Shown here piece by piece: positions 34,813-42,925 of a stretch of DNA of 64,000 nt. The stretch comes from Streptomyces atratus (GTDB taxonomy: Bacteria; Actinomycetota; Actinomycetes; Streptomycetales; Streptomycetaceae): the NCBI RefSeq assembly GCF_014648655.1, contig NZ_BMRN01000035.1, positions 1 through 64,000 of the forward strand, read 5' to 3'. The notes under the pieces are model-generated. The model saw only the letters and a list, made by a program, of their open reading frames with translations. It did not search any database and was not told the DNA's origin. The translations under genes and the position numbers were made by a program. Each line of letters opens with the position of its first letter. Positions within the stretch are counted from its first letter, which is position 1.

Positions 34813-35391
34813 ATGACCACCATTACCAAGCCCGTGAGCAGCAGCCAGCCGTGGCTGCACCAGAGGGGCGAGGTGATCCAGGAGTTCGGCACCGTCAAGC
34901 AGTTCCCGATCGGCCTGTCCTACGAGGCGCGGATGTACTCTTGCCAGCGCCTGAACAAGGTCCTGGCGGACACTCAGATCCTCTACGGCCTCTACAAGAA
35001 GCATCACTGGCTGATGCGCGGCGCGACCTTCTACCAACTGCACCTGGTCCTCGACAAGCACGCGGGGGAGCAGCTGGAAATCGTCGATACCATCGCCGAA
35101 CGCGTCCAGTCCCTGGGCGGCGTCGCGGTGGGCGACCCCAGGCACGTCGCGGAGATCACATCGATCCCGCGGCCTCCGGACGGAGTGGAGGAAGTGCCGG
35201 CGATGCTGTCACGGCTGCTGGAAGCCCACGAGACCATCCTCGTCGAGGCCCACGACGCCGCCGCCCGGACCGGTGAGCTGGGTGACGACGGCACCAACGA
35301 TCTCCTGGTCTCACAGGTGATCAGGACCGGGGAACTGCAGGCCTGGTTCCTGGCCGAGCATCTGGTCGACACCCCGCTCGTCCGCGCCTGA
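34813..35391 (+). CDS. dps: Dps-family ferritin-like protein
   Basis: 192 aa. Dps proteins form dodecamers that oxidise and store iron and protect DNA under starvation or peroxide stress. Ferroxidase residues are visible in KKHHWLMRGATFYQLHLVLD and HAGEQLEIVDTIAERV, where the H, D and E ligands at the dimer interface sit. The N-terminal tail is polar and the C-terminus carries no obvious lysine-rich DNA-binding tail. A strong AGGAGG lies before the ATG at 34813. The next feature is a 24-bp tandem repeat that begins within the last codons. Confidence 0.92.
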   Translation: MTTITKPVSSSQPWLHQRGEVIQEFGTVKQFPIGLSYEARMYSCQRLNKVLADTQILYGLYKKHHWLMRGATFYQLHLVLDKHAGEQLEIVDTIAERVQSLGGVAVGDPRHVAEITSIPRPPDGVEEVPAMLSRLLEAHETILVEAHDAAARTGELGDDGTNDLLVSQVIRTGELQAWFLAEHLVDTPLVRA

Positions 35392-35435
35392 AGGATCCCG
35401 CCGGTCCGCGTCTGAAGGATCCCGCCGGTCCGCGT
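35388..35435 (+). repeat. 24-bp tandem repeat spanning the dps stop codon
   Basis: Two exact copies of a 24-base unit beginning CTGAAGGATCCCGCCGG (35388-35411, 35412-35435), followed by a decayed partial third copy. The TGA of dps lies in the first copy. Both copies contain a TGA, so a slip in unit number would not change the protein. Confidence 0.85.
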
Positions 35436-35570
35436 CCGAAGGTGCCGGAGCGCGTGCCTGAAGGAGCATGAGCCGGCCCCGGACGACGACGTCGTCCGCA
35501 TACGATGCAGCAAGGATCGAAGATCGTCGTCTCTGTATTGGACGGAGCGCTGTTTGATCGGGAGCGGATG

Positions 35571-36440
35571 ATGGATCTGCGGCAGATGGAGGTCGTCGTC
35601 GCGGTGGCGGATGCGGGCGGGTTCACGGCGGCGGCAAGGCGGCTGCACGTGGTCCAGTCCGCCGTATCCAGCACGGTCCGGGGCCTCGAACGTGAGCTGG
35701 GCACGCCGTTGTTCGACCGCACGACGCACCGCGTCGCCCTGACACCGGCCGGCGAGGCGTTCGTCCCCGCCGCACGCGCGGCGCTCCGCGCCGCCGAACT
35801 GGCACGGGAGGCGGTCGACGCCGTACAGGGACAGCTGCGCGGGCGGGTGACGGTCGGCACAATGCAGGGGGTCTGGGCGGGTCTCCACCACGCCCTGGCC
35901 GCGCTGCGGGCGGAGCACCCAGGTGTGGTGGTCCAACTGAGGCAGGCGGCGGTGGCCGACATCCGGCAGGCGCTGCGCGAGGGCACGGTGGATCTGGCCG
36001 TGGTGGCGCTCGACCGCCAACAGCAGCGAGGACTGACGACCCGGCTGCTGTCCCGCGAGGAGATGGTGCTGGTTGTGTCGTCCCGGCGGGTCATCGCCGG
36101 GACGACACCGAACGGCGAGGTCCGACTCGCCGACGTCGCCCGGTTGCCGATAGTGGACTTCACACCCGGCTGGGCCATCCGCTACGCGGTCGATCGGGCC
36201 TTCCGTGCCGCAGGCGTCGACCGCAGCACGACATTCGAGGTGAACGACATCGTCGCGGCAGCCGAACTGGTCCGCAACGACTTGGGTATCTGCATCATGC
36301 CCAAGTCGATCGCAGCCCGCTTCCCCGATCTGCCCCAGTACCGGTTCGACCGGCACGCGCCGAACTGGAAGATCATGGTGGTGAGACCTCCCGGCGAGGC
36401 ACCCCCGGCAGTCGCCGCGCTGCTGCGGCACATCACCTGA
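35571..36440 (+). CDS. LysR-family transcriptional regulator
   Basis: 289 aa. N-terminal winged helix-turn-helix: LRQMEVVVAVADAGGFTAAA, then RRLHVVQSAVSSTVRGLERELGTPLFDR. The C-terminal effector domain follows from about residue 90 (GRVTVGTMQGVWAGLHHAL). The start at 35571 has GGGAG six bases upstream; the adjacent ATG at 35568 is equally in frame. Targets are not obvious: the downstream side is a gap and the divergent neighbour is absent, as dps runs in the same direction. Confidence 0.9.
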   Translation: MDLRQMEVVVAVADAGGFTAAARRLHVVQSAVSSTVRGLERELGTPLFDRTTHRVALTPAGEAFVPAARAALRAAELAREAVDAVQGQLRGRVTVGTMQGVWAGLHHALAALRAEHPGVVVQLRQAAVADIRQALREGTVDLAVVALDRQQQRGLTTRLLSREEMVLVVSSRRVIAGTTPNGEVRLADVARLPIVDFTPGWAIRYAVDRAFRAAGVDRSTTFEVNDIVAAAELVRNDLGICIMPKSIAARFPDLPQYRFDRHAPNWKIMVVRPPGEAPPAVAALLRHIT

Positions 36441-36821
36441 CGGCGAGGCGACTCACGACCCGAGCCTCGCGGCTTCTCCTCACACCCAGCCTCGCTGCTG
36501 GCCGATCCCACCGCGAATTTCGCCCAAGAAACCGGCACCCACCGGCCCACCGTCGCTGCCTGTCGACGCAGGACGCCCCTTGGCACCGCGTCGGCGGCCA
36601 TCCCACCAACAGCCGGGCCGAGGTCAGCCGTGCCCACTGGGCGCCGGCACCGTCCCACGGTCGCGGCTCACGGCGTATCACCGCTGCAGCCCCGGACAAG
36701 CTGGTTTCCCGGGCGCGGGACGTAGGCAGGCCGTCCGCCCGGCTCCGAATTGGCCGAGTGAGTCGGAAGCGCGGTCCCCGTGGCGACGACCTGCGGGTGC
36801 GCGGTGCGGGACCAAGTGGGC
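36441..36821. other. Region without a supported gene
   Basis: About 380 bases between the convergent LysR and VOC genes. A weak 7-bp inverted repeat (GCGAGGC/GCCTCGC) just after the LysR stop could be a terminator. No coding frame has family features. Confidence 0.5.
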
Positions 36822-37499
36822 TCACGCACATTGCCGAGGCTCGGTGACCGCCGTGCGGCGGATCACCACCTCGCCCTCGTCCGTGGCGACGGCGACCGCG
36901 TACAGACCGGGACGTCCGCCGTTGTACTTCAAGGGAAGGTCGGCGGCGCCGTCGCCCAGCCACGCACGCATGTCCGCCGCGGTGCCACCGACCTCCATCC
37001 AGGTGATGCCCTGGGGCGTGTTCCGCTGCCCGTTGCGCGGTTGGGCGGCCGGGTGTTCGGCGAGGTCTTCGATCAGGAACACGTTGGGCACTCCCCGCTG
37101 CCAGCAGGGAATGGTCTCGGGAACGCGGATCGCGTTGCGTTGCACGCCGTCCGTCCGCTTGCGCAGCGGTTTGTCTATGATGTCGGTGCCGAAGTGCTCG
37201 GCCAGCTTCTCCAGCTCGTCGCGCGAGTCGACCCGCAGGCACCAGCCGATGAACACGTCGCCGCCCTCGATCTGGTCGTAGAACCAGCGGGCGTTGGGGT
37301 TGGTCTGCGGTGCGTAGGCGTCGATGACGCTCTCTACCTCGATGTACTGGTCCGGTCCCAGCGGGACGATGCGGTTGGCGATGCCGAGGTGGGGGAACCA
37401 GCCCCCCTCGTACTGTCCGAACCCCGTTTCCTTGCAGAGCTGTTCGGTGCCCGCGTAAATGTTGCGGGATCCCAGCGAGATGTGGTCGATCGTGAGCAA
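36822..37499 (-). CDS. VOC/glyoxalase-like domain protein
   Basis: 225 aa. Begins IDHISLGSRNIYAGTEQL, the first beta strand and helix of a VOC module with a potential metal His, followed by FPHLGIANRIVPLGPDQYIEVE, where the His and Glu would complete a metal site. This resembles the long single-chain glyoxalase_3-type proteins. The gene is 15 bases downstream of the truncated MFS transporter, so they were probably one operon. Substrate unknown. Confidence 0.82.
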   Translation of the reverse strand: MLTIDHISLGSRNIYAGTEQLCKETGFGQYEGGWFPHLGIANRIVPLGPDQYIEVESVIDAYAPQTNPNARWFYDQIEGGDVFIGWCLRVDSRDELEKLAEHFGTDIIDKPLRKRTDGVQRNAIRVPETIPCWQRGVPNVFLIEDLAEHPAAQPRNGQRNTPQGITWMEVGGTAADMRAWLGDGAADLPLKYNGGRPGLYAVAVATDEGEVVIRRTAVTEPRQCA

Positions 37500-37514
37500 G
37501 GTGTTCGTCCTTCG

Positions 37515-37900
37515 TCAGTGAGCGGTGACTTCTTCGATGTCACCGCGGTGTGAGATGGGGGTGGGAGAGGTGGCGCCGCTCGTCCGTATCCGGTTGCCGG
37601 CCACGGTGACGACGGCACAGCCGATGAGCGAGGCGGCGATGAAGTACAGGCCGCTGTTGTAGTTTCCGGTCGCGTCGCGCAGCCACCCCACGATGTAGGG
37701 GGCCAGGAAGCTGCCGATGTTGCCGAGCATGGTGGTGAGGGCGATGCCGACGGACATGGCGACGGGCCCGCGCAGGTGTCCGACCGGGATCTGCCACATG
37801 AGGAAGAGGGCCGCATAGATACCGGACGTGAGCAGGACCGTAACTGCCGCGGTGATCAGCACAATCACGGTCTGGACTCCGGCCCCTTGACCGATGCCGG
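37515..37900 (-). pseudogene. C-terminal remnant of an MFS (anion:cation symporter) transporter
   Basis: About 117 residues remain, reading IVLITAAVTVLLTSGIYAALF, then GIALTTMLGNIGSFLAPYIVGWLRDATGNY, the last helices of the ACS subfamily of MFS permeases, with a polar C-terminal tail. The first three quarters of the protein are missing. Upstream sequence belongs to a different transporter (NCS1 type). An in-frame start at 37868 could still allow translation. Confidence 0.82.
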
Positions 37901-37907
37901 CCTTCTG

Positions 37908-38327
37908 TTACGCGGGAGAGGGCGGCGAGTCCGGCAGCCACCGGGTTGAGATGGCCCAGCCGGCGACGGTGATGTTCGCCCTGTTGCCGCGGATGCCGAA
38001 CATCGTGCGCGTGATCACTTCACTGGGGGTGCCGGAAGCCGGGCCGGAGACGGCCGGCAGGCCGACCGGAGCCCAGAGCAGGTTGCCCACGACCGTCACG
38101 GCGGCCGGCCAGAGGCTGAGACCCATCAGTATCAGTGCGCCGCCGACCGCCAGGCTCAGGCAGTCGACGTTTGCCGCCGCCCGGACGGCGAACAATCCCC
38201 GCGCACGGCCGCGCCGTTCACGCTCGGGAATATGGCCGATGCCGTGGGCCTCGAGGCGTCCGGCCTGATCGGAGACCGGCCCCATGCCGGACGCGTCTGT
38301 GTGCGGGCCGGGAATCGCGGAAGTCAT
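37908..38327 (-). pseudogene. N-terminal remnant of an NCS1 nucleobase:cation symporter
   Basis: 139 residues, starting with a proper ATG and GGAGGG. GIGHIPERERRGRARGLFAV, then ILMGLSLWPAAVTVVGNLLW and FGIRGNRANITVAGWAI match the first three helices of NCS1 (cytosine/allantoin permease-like) proteins, which normally have 12 helices and about 450 residues. Similarity stops at GWAI and a stop follows. The MFS remnant begins within 10 bases, so a deletion seems to have joined two transporter genes. Confidence 0.8.
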
Positions 38328-38365
38328 GGAGCCCTCCGGGCGCTGGGCGCACCCACTCGCTCACT

Positions 38366-38385
38366 TATTGGTCACACACTCAATA
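38366..38385. promoter_or_regulatory. Candidate TetR operator
   Basis: TATTG-N10-CAATA in the 69-base space between the divergent NCS1 remnant and TetR gene, the usual place for a TetR-family operator controlling both. This is one of the few AT-rich spots nearby. Confidence 0.5.
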
Positions 38386-38396
38386 GTTTCGCCGGT

Positions 38397-38870
38397 ATGT
38401 CGTCCAGCACCCAGCGGCAGCGGACTCGAAGAACACCATCGGACCGACGTGCGGAAATCGTCGACGCGACTGCCACCGTCGCCCCGACCGAGGGTCTGGA
38501 GTGCATCACTCTGCGCCGGATCGGCGAGCAGCTCGATGTCCGCCCGGATCTCATCAGCCACCACTTCCTCGCGGTGGAGGACCTCGCGGCCGAGGCGTTC
38601 GACACCGCCGCCGGCGCCGAACTGGACACCTTCGTACCTACGGACAGGGCGGCGGGAACACCCACGGAGCACCTCGCGTACTTATTCGCACTCGCGACGG
38701 GTGCCGCATACGACGACATCAGTCGGCTCCGGATCAACGCCCGGCGCCTCAGTCGCTACCGTCCCGTGTCGCATGACAGGGGCGGCCACCAGGAGGCCCT
38801 GTGAAGCAGCCACTTGGAGGGCCTCATCCGTGACGGCGTGGACCGAGGGGAGTTCCGCTCCCGCATGTGA
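38397..38870 (+). pseudogene. TetR-family regulator with an in-frame TGA
   Basis: The ATG opens a frame with QRQRTRRTPSDRRAEIVDAT and ITLRRIGEQLDVRPDLISHHF (TetR helix-turn-helix). After EAL at codon 135 comes TGA where relatives usually have Trp (TGG). The same frame then continues as SSHLEGLIRDGVDRGEFRS to a second stop at 38868-38870, still short of normal TetR length. A single G-to-A change would explain the first stop. The gene also contains a TTA leucine codon (38682-38684), which in Streptomyces would require the bldA tRNA. Confidence 0.78.
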
Positions 38871-39159
38871 CGACCAATCAGATTCTGGTCGTCATCGACG
38901 GTCCCGGCGCGCACGCCGACACCGACGCCGGAGACCGCCCCGAAGCCGGGACGCGGATGGCCGTCAGCGCGGCCGAACACGAACTCGGCCCGGAGAGCGG
39001 CACGCTCATGGACCACGCCGGTGCGCTCGGGGTCAGCCGGACTGTTGTACGTCCGGCGCCCGGGACCGACGAACCACCGCCGCCGGTCCCGGCGACTGAG
39101 CAGTCGTCGGCCGCGCCATGGGCCGGCCTGCGCACCGGACCGAGCGGCCCGGCCGCAAT

Positions 39160-39751
39160 GAGCCGACCTCGACTCCGCCGAGAAGGCGCGCACAACCGGG
39201 GACACGGGTGTCCGGCACCGGATCGAACATTTCGAGACGGTCCCCGACGACACGTTGCGCCGATTCGCGGAACTGGGCGTCATCGCTTCCATGCAGCCCA
39301 CTCACTGCTGCGACTTCACTCGCGCCGACCACACCGACAGCTGGTCCCGGCGCCTCGGCGAGGAGCGCGCCTCGCGTGCCTGGCGCTGCCGGGACCTGTG
39401 GGCCACGGGCGCCACCGTCGTCCTCGGCTCCGACTGGCCGATCGCACCCTGTCCGCCGCTGGCCGTCATGGCCGGTGGCCCCACCACCGCCCCGGCCGTG
39501 ACCTGACCCAGCCCCCGCACGGCCCGAACAGGCGCTGACACCACTGGAGGCGCTCCAGGGGATGACTCTCAACGCCGCCTACGCGGCGGGTGGAGAACAA
39601 CATGCAGGTCGCCTCGCCGTCGGCCACCGCGCCGACCTCACCGTCTTCGCGGACGCCCCTCTCCGTGCCCCAGCCACGGACCTGCCCCCAACTCCCCGTG
39701 CTGCTCACCGTCCTCGACGGACGGCCCACCCATCGCGACCCGAGCCTCTGA
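39160..39751 (+). pseudogene. C-terminal remnant of a YtcJ-like amidohydrolase
   Basis: DLDSAEKARTTGDTGVRHRI followed by EHFETV, ELGVIASMQPTHCCDF, and LWATGATVVLGSDWPIAP are the late landmarks of YtcJ-type amidohydrolases. After a stop and a frame change the sequence resumes with GMTLNAAYAAGGEQHAGRL and AVGHRADLTVFADAPL, then, after another shift, LTVLDGRPTHRDPSL and a stop at 39751. The N-terminal metal-binding half is missing. It is a different subfamily member from the intact gene at 27860. The 289 bases before it (from 38871) show nothing recognisable. Confidence 0.8.
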
Positions 39752-39846
39752 CCCGCTCCCCGCCACCGATCCGCCAAGGGTTACGGTCCGGGCGCGGAAT
39801 CCTGTCGACGGGACGGGTTGTCAGTGGCGGTTCATAGAGTCCTGCC

Positions 39847-41017
39847 ATGAGCGCCTCGGTGAACAGAGCCCTTTTTGCTGCCGTCAGCCCTGCCCATGAC
39901 GTCGACGCCTCCGAACGGGCCGCCGAGGTGCGCGCCTTGATCGCCAAAAGGGGCGGACATATCGGCCCGCGACGAGGACGGAGCCACCCCTCTTCACCGA
40001 GCGGTCACGACTCCGTGGAACAGCGAGGTTCCGCTGCCGTGCCCGGAGATGGCACGGACGCTTCTGGAGCGCGGCGCGGACGTGCGCGCCGTCGACAGCC
40101 GCGGCGAGACCCCGCTGGGGTTCGCACTGCGTCTGCCGCAGTTCAGCCGGATACAACGGGAGACGCGAACGGAGATCGTGGCCATGCTGAAGGCGGCGGG
40201 CGCACCGGCACATGGCGATGATTCCGCAGTGGACGACAGGCCGTTGCCCATAGACATGGCGGTTGCCCGCCGGGTCGCCGAGGCAAAGCGGATCGCTGCA
40301 TCCGAAGCCTGTCGGGCCGCCGGGATTCCGGACGGGAGTGGCTGGCTGACGGAGCTCGTGCGGCCGAAGTTCGACAGCTACCAGGAATTCATCGCCGAGC
40401 TGCGCAACGACGCCGATCCCGATCACGTGCGGCTGATACCGGAGTTGTGCGCAGAGATGCTCGGCGACGACGCCCGTACGGACCGTACCTTGATCGGTGA
40501 CCAGCGGACGGGCGCGCCGTTCTTCCGCCACGGGGATCTCGTGGTGAAGGGGCATCTGGACGTGGTGGCCCCGTTCGTGGTCACCGGCTCGTTGACCGTC
40601 GAAGGCTGTCTGGCCGACTGCGGCCCCGAATCCGTCGTCGCCGTCGGCGGTGATGTGACAGCCCACGCGGTGCACACCGACGGCGAGATGTCCGTCGGCG
40701 GCGACATCGAGGCCGAGGTCGTCTACGGCTACTACAACGACCGGACTCTCCAGACAGGCACCATCCGCGCCCGGCTGGTCATCGAGGACGAGCACTGCAC
40801 GATCGCCACGGTGGAGGCGGACACCCACTTCGATCTGGACGACTACCAGCAGGGATACGGCGACGGCGTACAGGAGCACCTGCGCGAACTGTTGGTGGAC
40901 CAGGTGTTCAGCAACGAGGAGGACGAGGACGATGAGCAGCTGGACCGGACCCTCCTCTTCGCCCGGTTGCGCGGGGGAGAAGCGGTCTTCCGCGCGAACG
41001 ACGCGACAGCTCGCTGA
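39847..41017 (+). pseudogene. Ankyrin-repeat plus bactofilin-like protein gene with a +1 frameshift
   Basis: The ATG at 39847 opens SVNRALFAAVSPAHDVDASE and RAAEVRALIAK. The run AAAAGGGG (about 39948-39955) then has one base too many. Removing one base joins it perfectly to ADISARDEDGATPLHRAV and the rest of the 322-codon downstream frame. Ankyrin-type repeats (LLERGADVRAVDSRGETPLG) occupy the N-terminal 120 residues. The C-terminal half is a beta-rich stretch (GDLVVKGHLDVVAPFVVTGS, then VVAVGGDVTAHAVHTDGEMS) reminiscent of bactofilin/polymer-forming beta-helices, with an acidic tail. Total length would be about 390 aa. It could be a real pseudogene, a sequencing error in a homopolymer, or a slippery on/off switch. 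Confidence 0.75.
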
Positions 41018-41059
41018 CCCCGCATCGTCACCGCACGGGAAATCCCGGAGTCGTATCGC

Positions 41060-41440
41060 CTACGAACACAGCTCCGCCACGACTCGGCTGCGGAGAAGCT
41101 CATACTCCTCACGGAGCCGCACGATCTCCGCAGGCCGTTCGATCACCACTCCGCCGACGACTGTCTCATCGGGGGCGAACTGCTCGCGCGTGAGATCGAC
41201 TTCGATCCCCATGCCCAGACGGTTCCACCAGTGGTAGTCCACTCGCTCACCACTGACATGAACCTCACCGCGGATCAGCTCACCGCCCAACAGGTCGTGC
41301 ACCACCAGGGCTGTCACACCGCACTGGTCGCGCGCCGGATTGTCCGGGGTCCAGTGCGGACGGTGTTCCGGCGTCGTGGTGTCCGCGCCCCAACCGCCGC
41401 GAATGGCCCGCTCGAGGTCGTTGAAGTTCCTCAGTGTCAT
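41060..41440 (-). CDS. YunG-like protein
   Basis: 126 aa. The pattern QCGVTALVVHDLLGGELIRG, then YHWWNRLGMGIEVDLTREQF matches YunG-family proteins of unknown function, with conserved Cys, His-Trp and Asn-Arg. The ATG at 41440 was chosen because residues before it (a TTG-initiated extension to 41470) look non-coding. The ribosome binding site is weak. No neighbour gives a clue to its role. Confidence 0.75.
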   Translation of the reverse strand: MTLRNFNDLERAIRGGWGADTTTPEHRPHWTPDNPARDQCGVTALVVHDLLGGELIRGEVHVSGERVDYHWWNRLGMGIEVDLTREQFAPDETVVGGVVIERPAEIVRLREEYELLRSRVVAELCS

Positions 41441-41551
41441 ACCGCTCAGCCTCGCAGACGCCTCTGACAATCACACGCGATGCGTGGCCTCCCCACAGCC
41501 CGGCCCGTACCTGGGCAGGGGCCGGTCGGTCCGGATTCCGCCTGTCACGGT

Positions 41552-42330
41552 GTGTCCGTCACTCCCCCGTTCGACTCCACGGCTGACGACGCGCTCGACA
41601 CCCCTCGTCGATTCCCCCGGCAGTTCGCCCACGCCCTCCGCTTCTCGCTCGAAGTCCCCCGGCAGTTCGCCGTCTCACCGGACGGCGCCCGGGTGCTCCT
41701 CGTACGGACCATGTCCGGTACGGGTCAGGTCAGCCGGCTCCGGCTGTACGAGGACGGTGACGTGAGCTGCGCAGCAGGCCGTATCCGCCGTCGTGGCACC
41801 GGCCGGGGGACGCCCTGCTGCCCGTCCTGGTCATCCCGTACGCGGGCCACTCCATACAGGGACACGCTGCACGCGGCTGCCGCGCAGTATCCCGAGCTGG
41901 ACCCGGCGCGGGTCGCCATGCGCGGCCGGCCGTTCAGCGGGTATCTCGCGGCTGCCGCTGTGCTGCGTCGCCCGGAGGTCTTCCGCGCGGCGGTCGCCGG
42001 TGGCGCGCCGACCGGCCCACGGCTCTGCGACACCCATTGGGAGGAACGGTTTCTCGGCCACCCGGGTGTACTTTCGGGGAACCACTACCGCAGTTCACTG
42101 CTCTCGGAGGCGGCCGGGCTGGCACGCCCGCTCATGCTGGTGCACGGACCTGCCGATGACAATGTGGCCGTCGCCCACATGCTGCGGTTCTCCGCCGCGC
42201 TGCCGGCCACGGGCCGGTCGCACACGGTTCTGCCGTTGTCCGGGTCCGGCCATCTGGTCACCCGGGAGGAGACGGTCAGCAATCTGTTGCTGCTGGAGCG
42301 GGACTTCCTCAAGAAGTCCCCGGGGGCATT
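41552..42330 (+). pseudogene. Inactivated S9 prolyl oligopeptidase remnant
   Basis: N-terminal FPRQFAHALRFSLEVPRQFA and VSPDGARVLLVRT match the start of the beta-propeller of S9 peptidases. Almost the whole propeller is then missing and the sequence jumps to the C-terminal hydrolase part: QYPELDPARVAMRGRPFSGYLAAAAVLRRPEVFRAAVAG, GPADDNVAVAHMLRFSAAL and SGSGHLVTREE. Active homologues read RGWSFGGYL at the nucleophile; here it is RGRPFSGYL, so the catalytic Ser is Pro. Asp and His positions remain. The frame itself stays open to 42682, beyond the similarity. Length is about 260 residues against 600-700 normally. Confidence 0.82.
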
Positions 42331-42404
42331 GAACGCGGGCGTTCCGCTGCGCGTACCCCTGGTCGGACACCGAAGTCATGAACATCGTGGAAGGGAAAGC
42401 CAGC

Positions 42405-42887
42405 ATGAGCGCATCGCAGGACCACGAGGTCCGTCCCGGGCGTCGGGCCGTTGTCGCAGCGGTCGGGGCCGTCTCGGTGGGTGTCGTACTCACCGCGTGC
42501 GGCAACCAGAAGGACTCGGGCGGTTCGGATGCGGTCGAGCCGACCCGTGGCGGTTCGGATGCGGTCGAGCCGGCCCGTGGCGGATCGGACGACGGCGGAG
42601 CCGCTCTGGCAAAGACCGCCGACATTCCGGAGGGCGGCGGAGTGATCTTCGCCGACCAGGACGTCGTGGTGACACAGCCTAAGGCCGGCGAGTTCAAGGC
42701 GTTCTCGTCGAAGTGCACCCACCAGGGATGCGCGGTGTCGAGCGTGTCGGACGGAACCATCAACTGCCCCTGTCACGGCAGCAAGTTCGATGTGGCGACG
42801 GGCAGTGTGGAGGCAGGTCCGGCCACCCGGCCGCTTCCCGCCCGGCCGATCACGGTCAAGGGCGACTCGATCACGCTCGTGCCCTAG
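42405..42887 (+). CDS. Rieske 2Fe-2S lipoprotein
   Basis: 160 aa. An RPGRR start, hydrophobic stretch and lipobox LTACG give a lipid-anchored extracytoplasmic protein, possibly Tat-exported. A repetitive Gly/Ser/Asp/Pro spacer with two 10-residue repeats (GSDAVEPTRG type) leads to the Rieske fold: C-T-H-Q-G-C and C-P-C-H-G-S-K-F supply the Cys2His2 cluster ligands. Such single-domain Rieske lipoproteins are common in Streptomyces; electron partners are unknown. The ATG at 42405 has GGAAGGGA upstream; an in-frame ATG at 42378 is an alternative. Confidence 0.9.
   Translation: MSASQDHEVRPGRRAVVAAVGAVSVGVVLTACGNQKDSGGSDAVEPTRGGSDAVEPARGGSDDGGAALAKTADIPEGGGVIFADQDVVVTQPKAGEFKAFSSKCTHQGCAVSSVSDGTINCPCHGSKFDVATGSVEAGPATRPLPARPITVKGDSITLVP
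42521..42590 (+). repeat. 30-bp in-frame tandem repeat inside the Rieske gene
   Basis: Unit CGGTTCGGATGCGGTCGAGC plus ten bases at 42521-42550, a near-perfect second copy at 42551-42580 and ten bases of a third. Being a multiple of three, copy-number change would only lengthen or shorten the linker between anchor and domain. Confidence 0.85.
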
Positions 42888-42925
42888 GGCCGGTCCGGCC
42901 TGATCCGCCGGTCAGGCCCTGGCCC
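42887..42925. terminator. Bidirectional hairpin between Rieske and hydrolase genes
   Basis: Inner stem GGCCTGA/TCAGGCC (42897-42903, 42912-42918) with outer GGGCC/GGCCC arms. It overlaps the stop codons of both convergent genes. Confidence 0.65.

Noticed and set aside
35388..35435. Possible CRISPR array
   Set aside because: The 24-bp units are directly adjacent with no spacers and only two copies.
38867..39159. Plus-strand frame beginning TTNQILVVIDGPGAHAD
   Set aside because: Reads without stops for a while but shows no recognisable family, and it is wedged between two pseudogenes; not supported.
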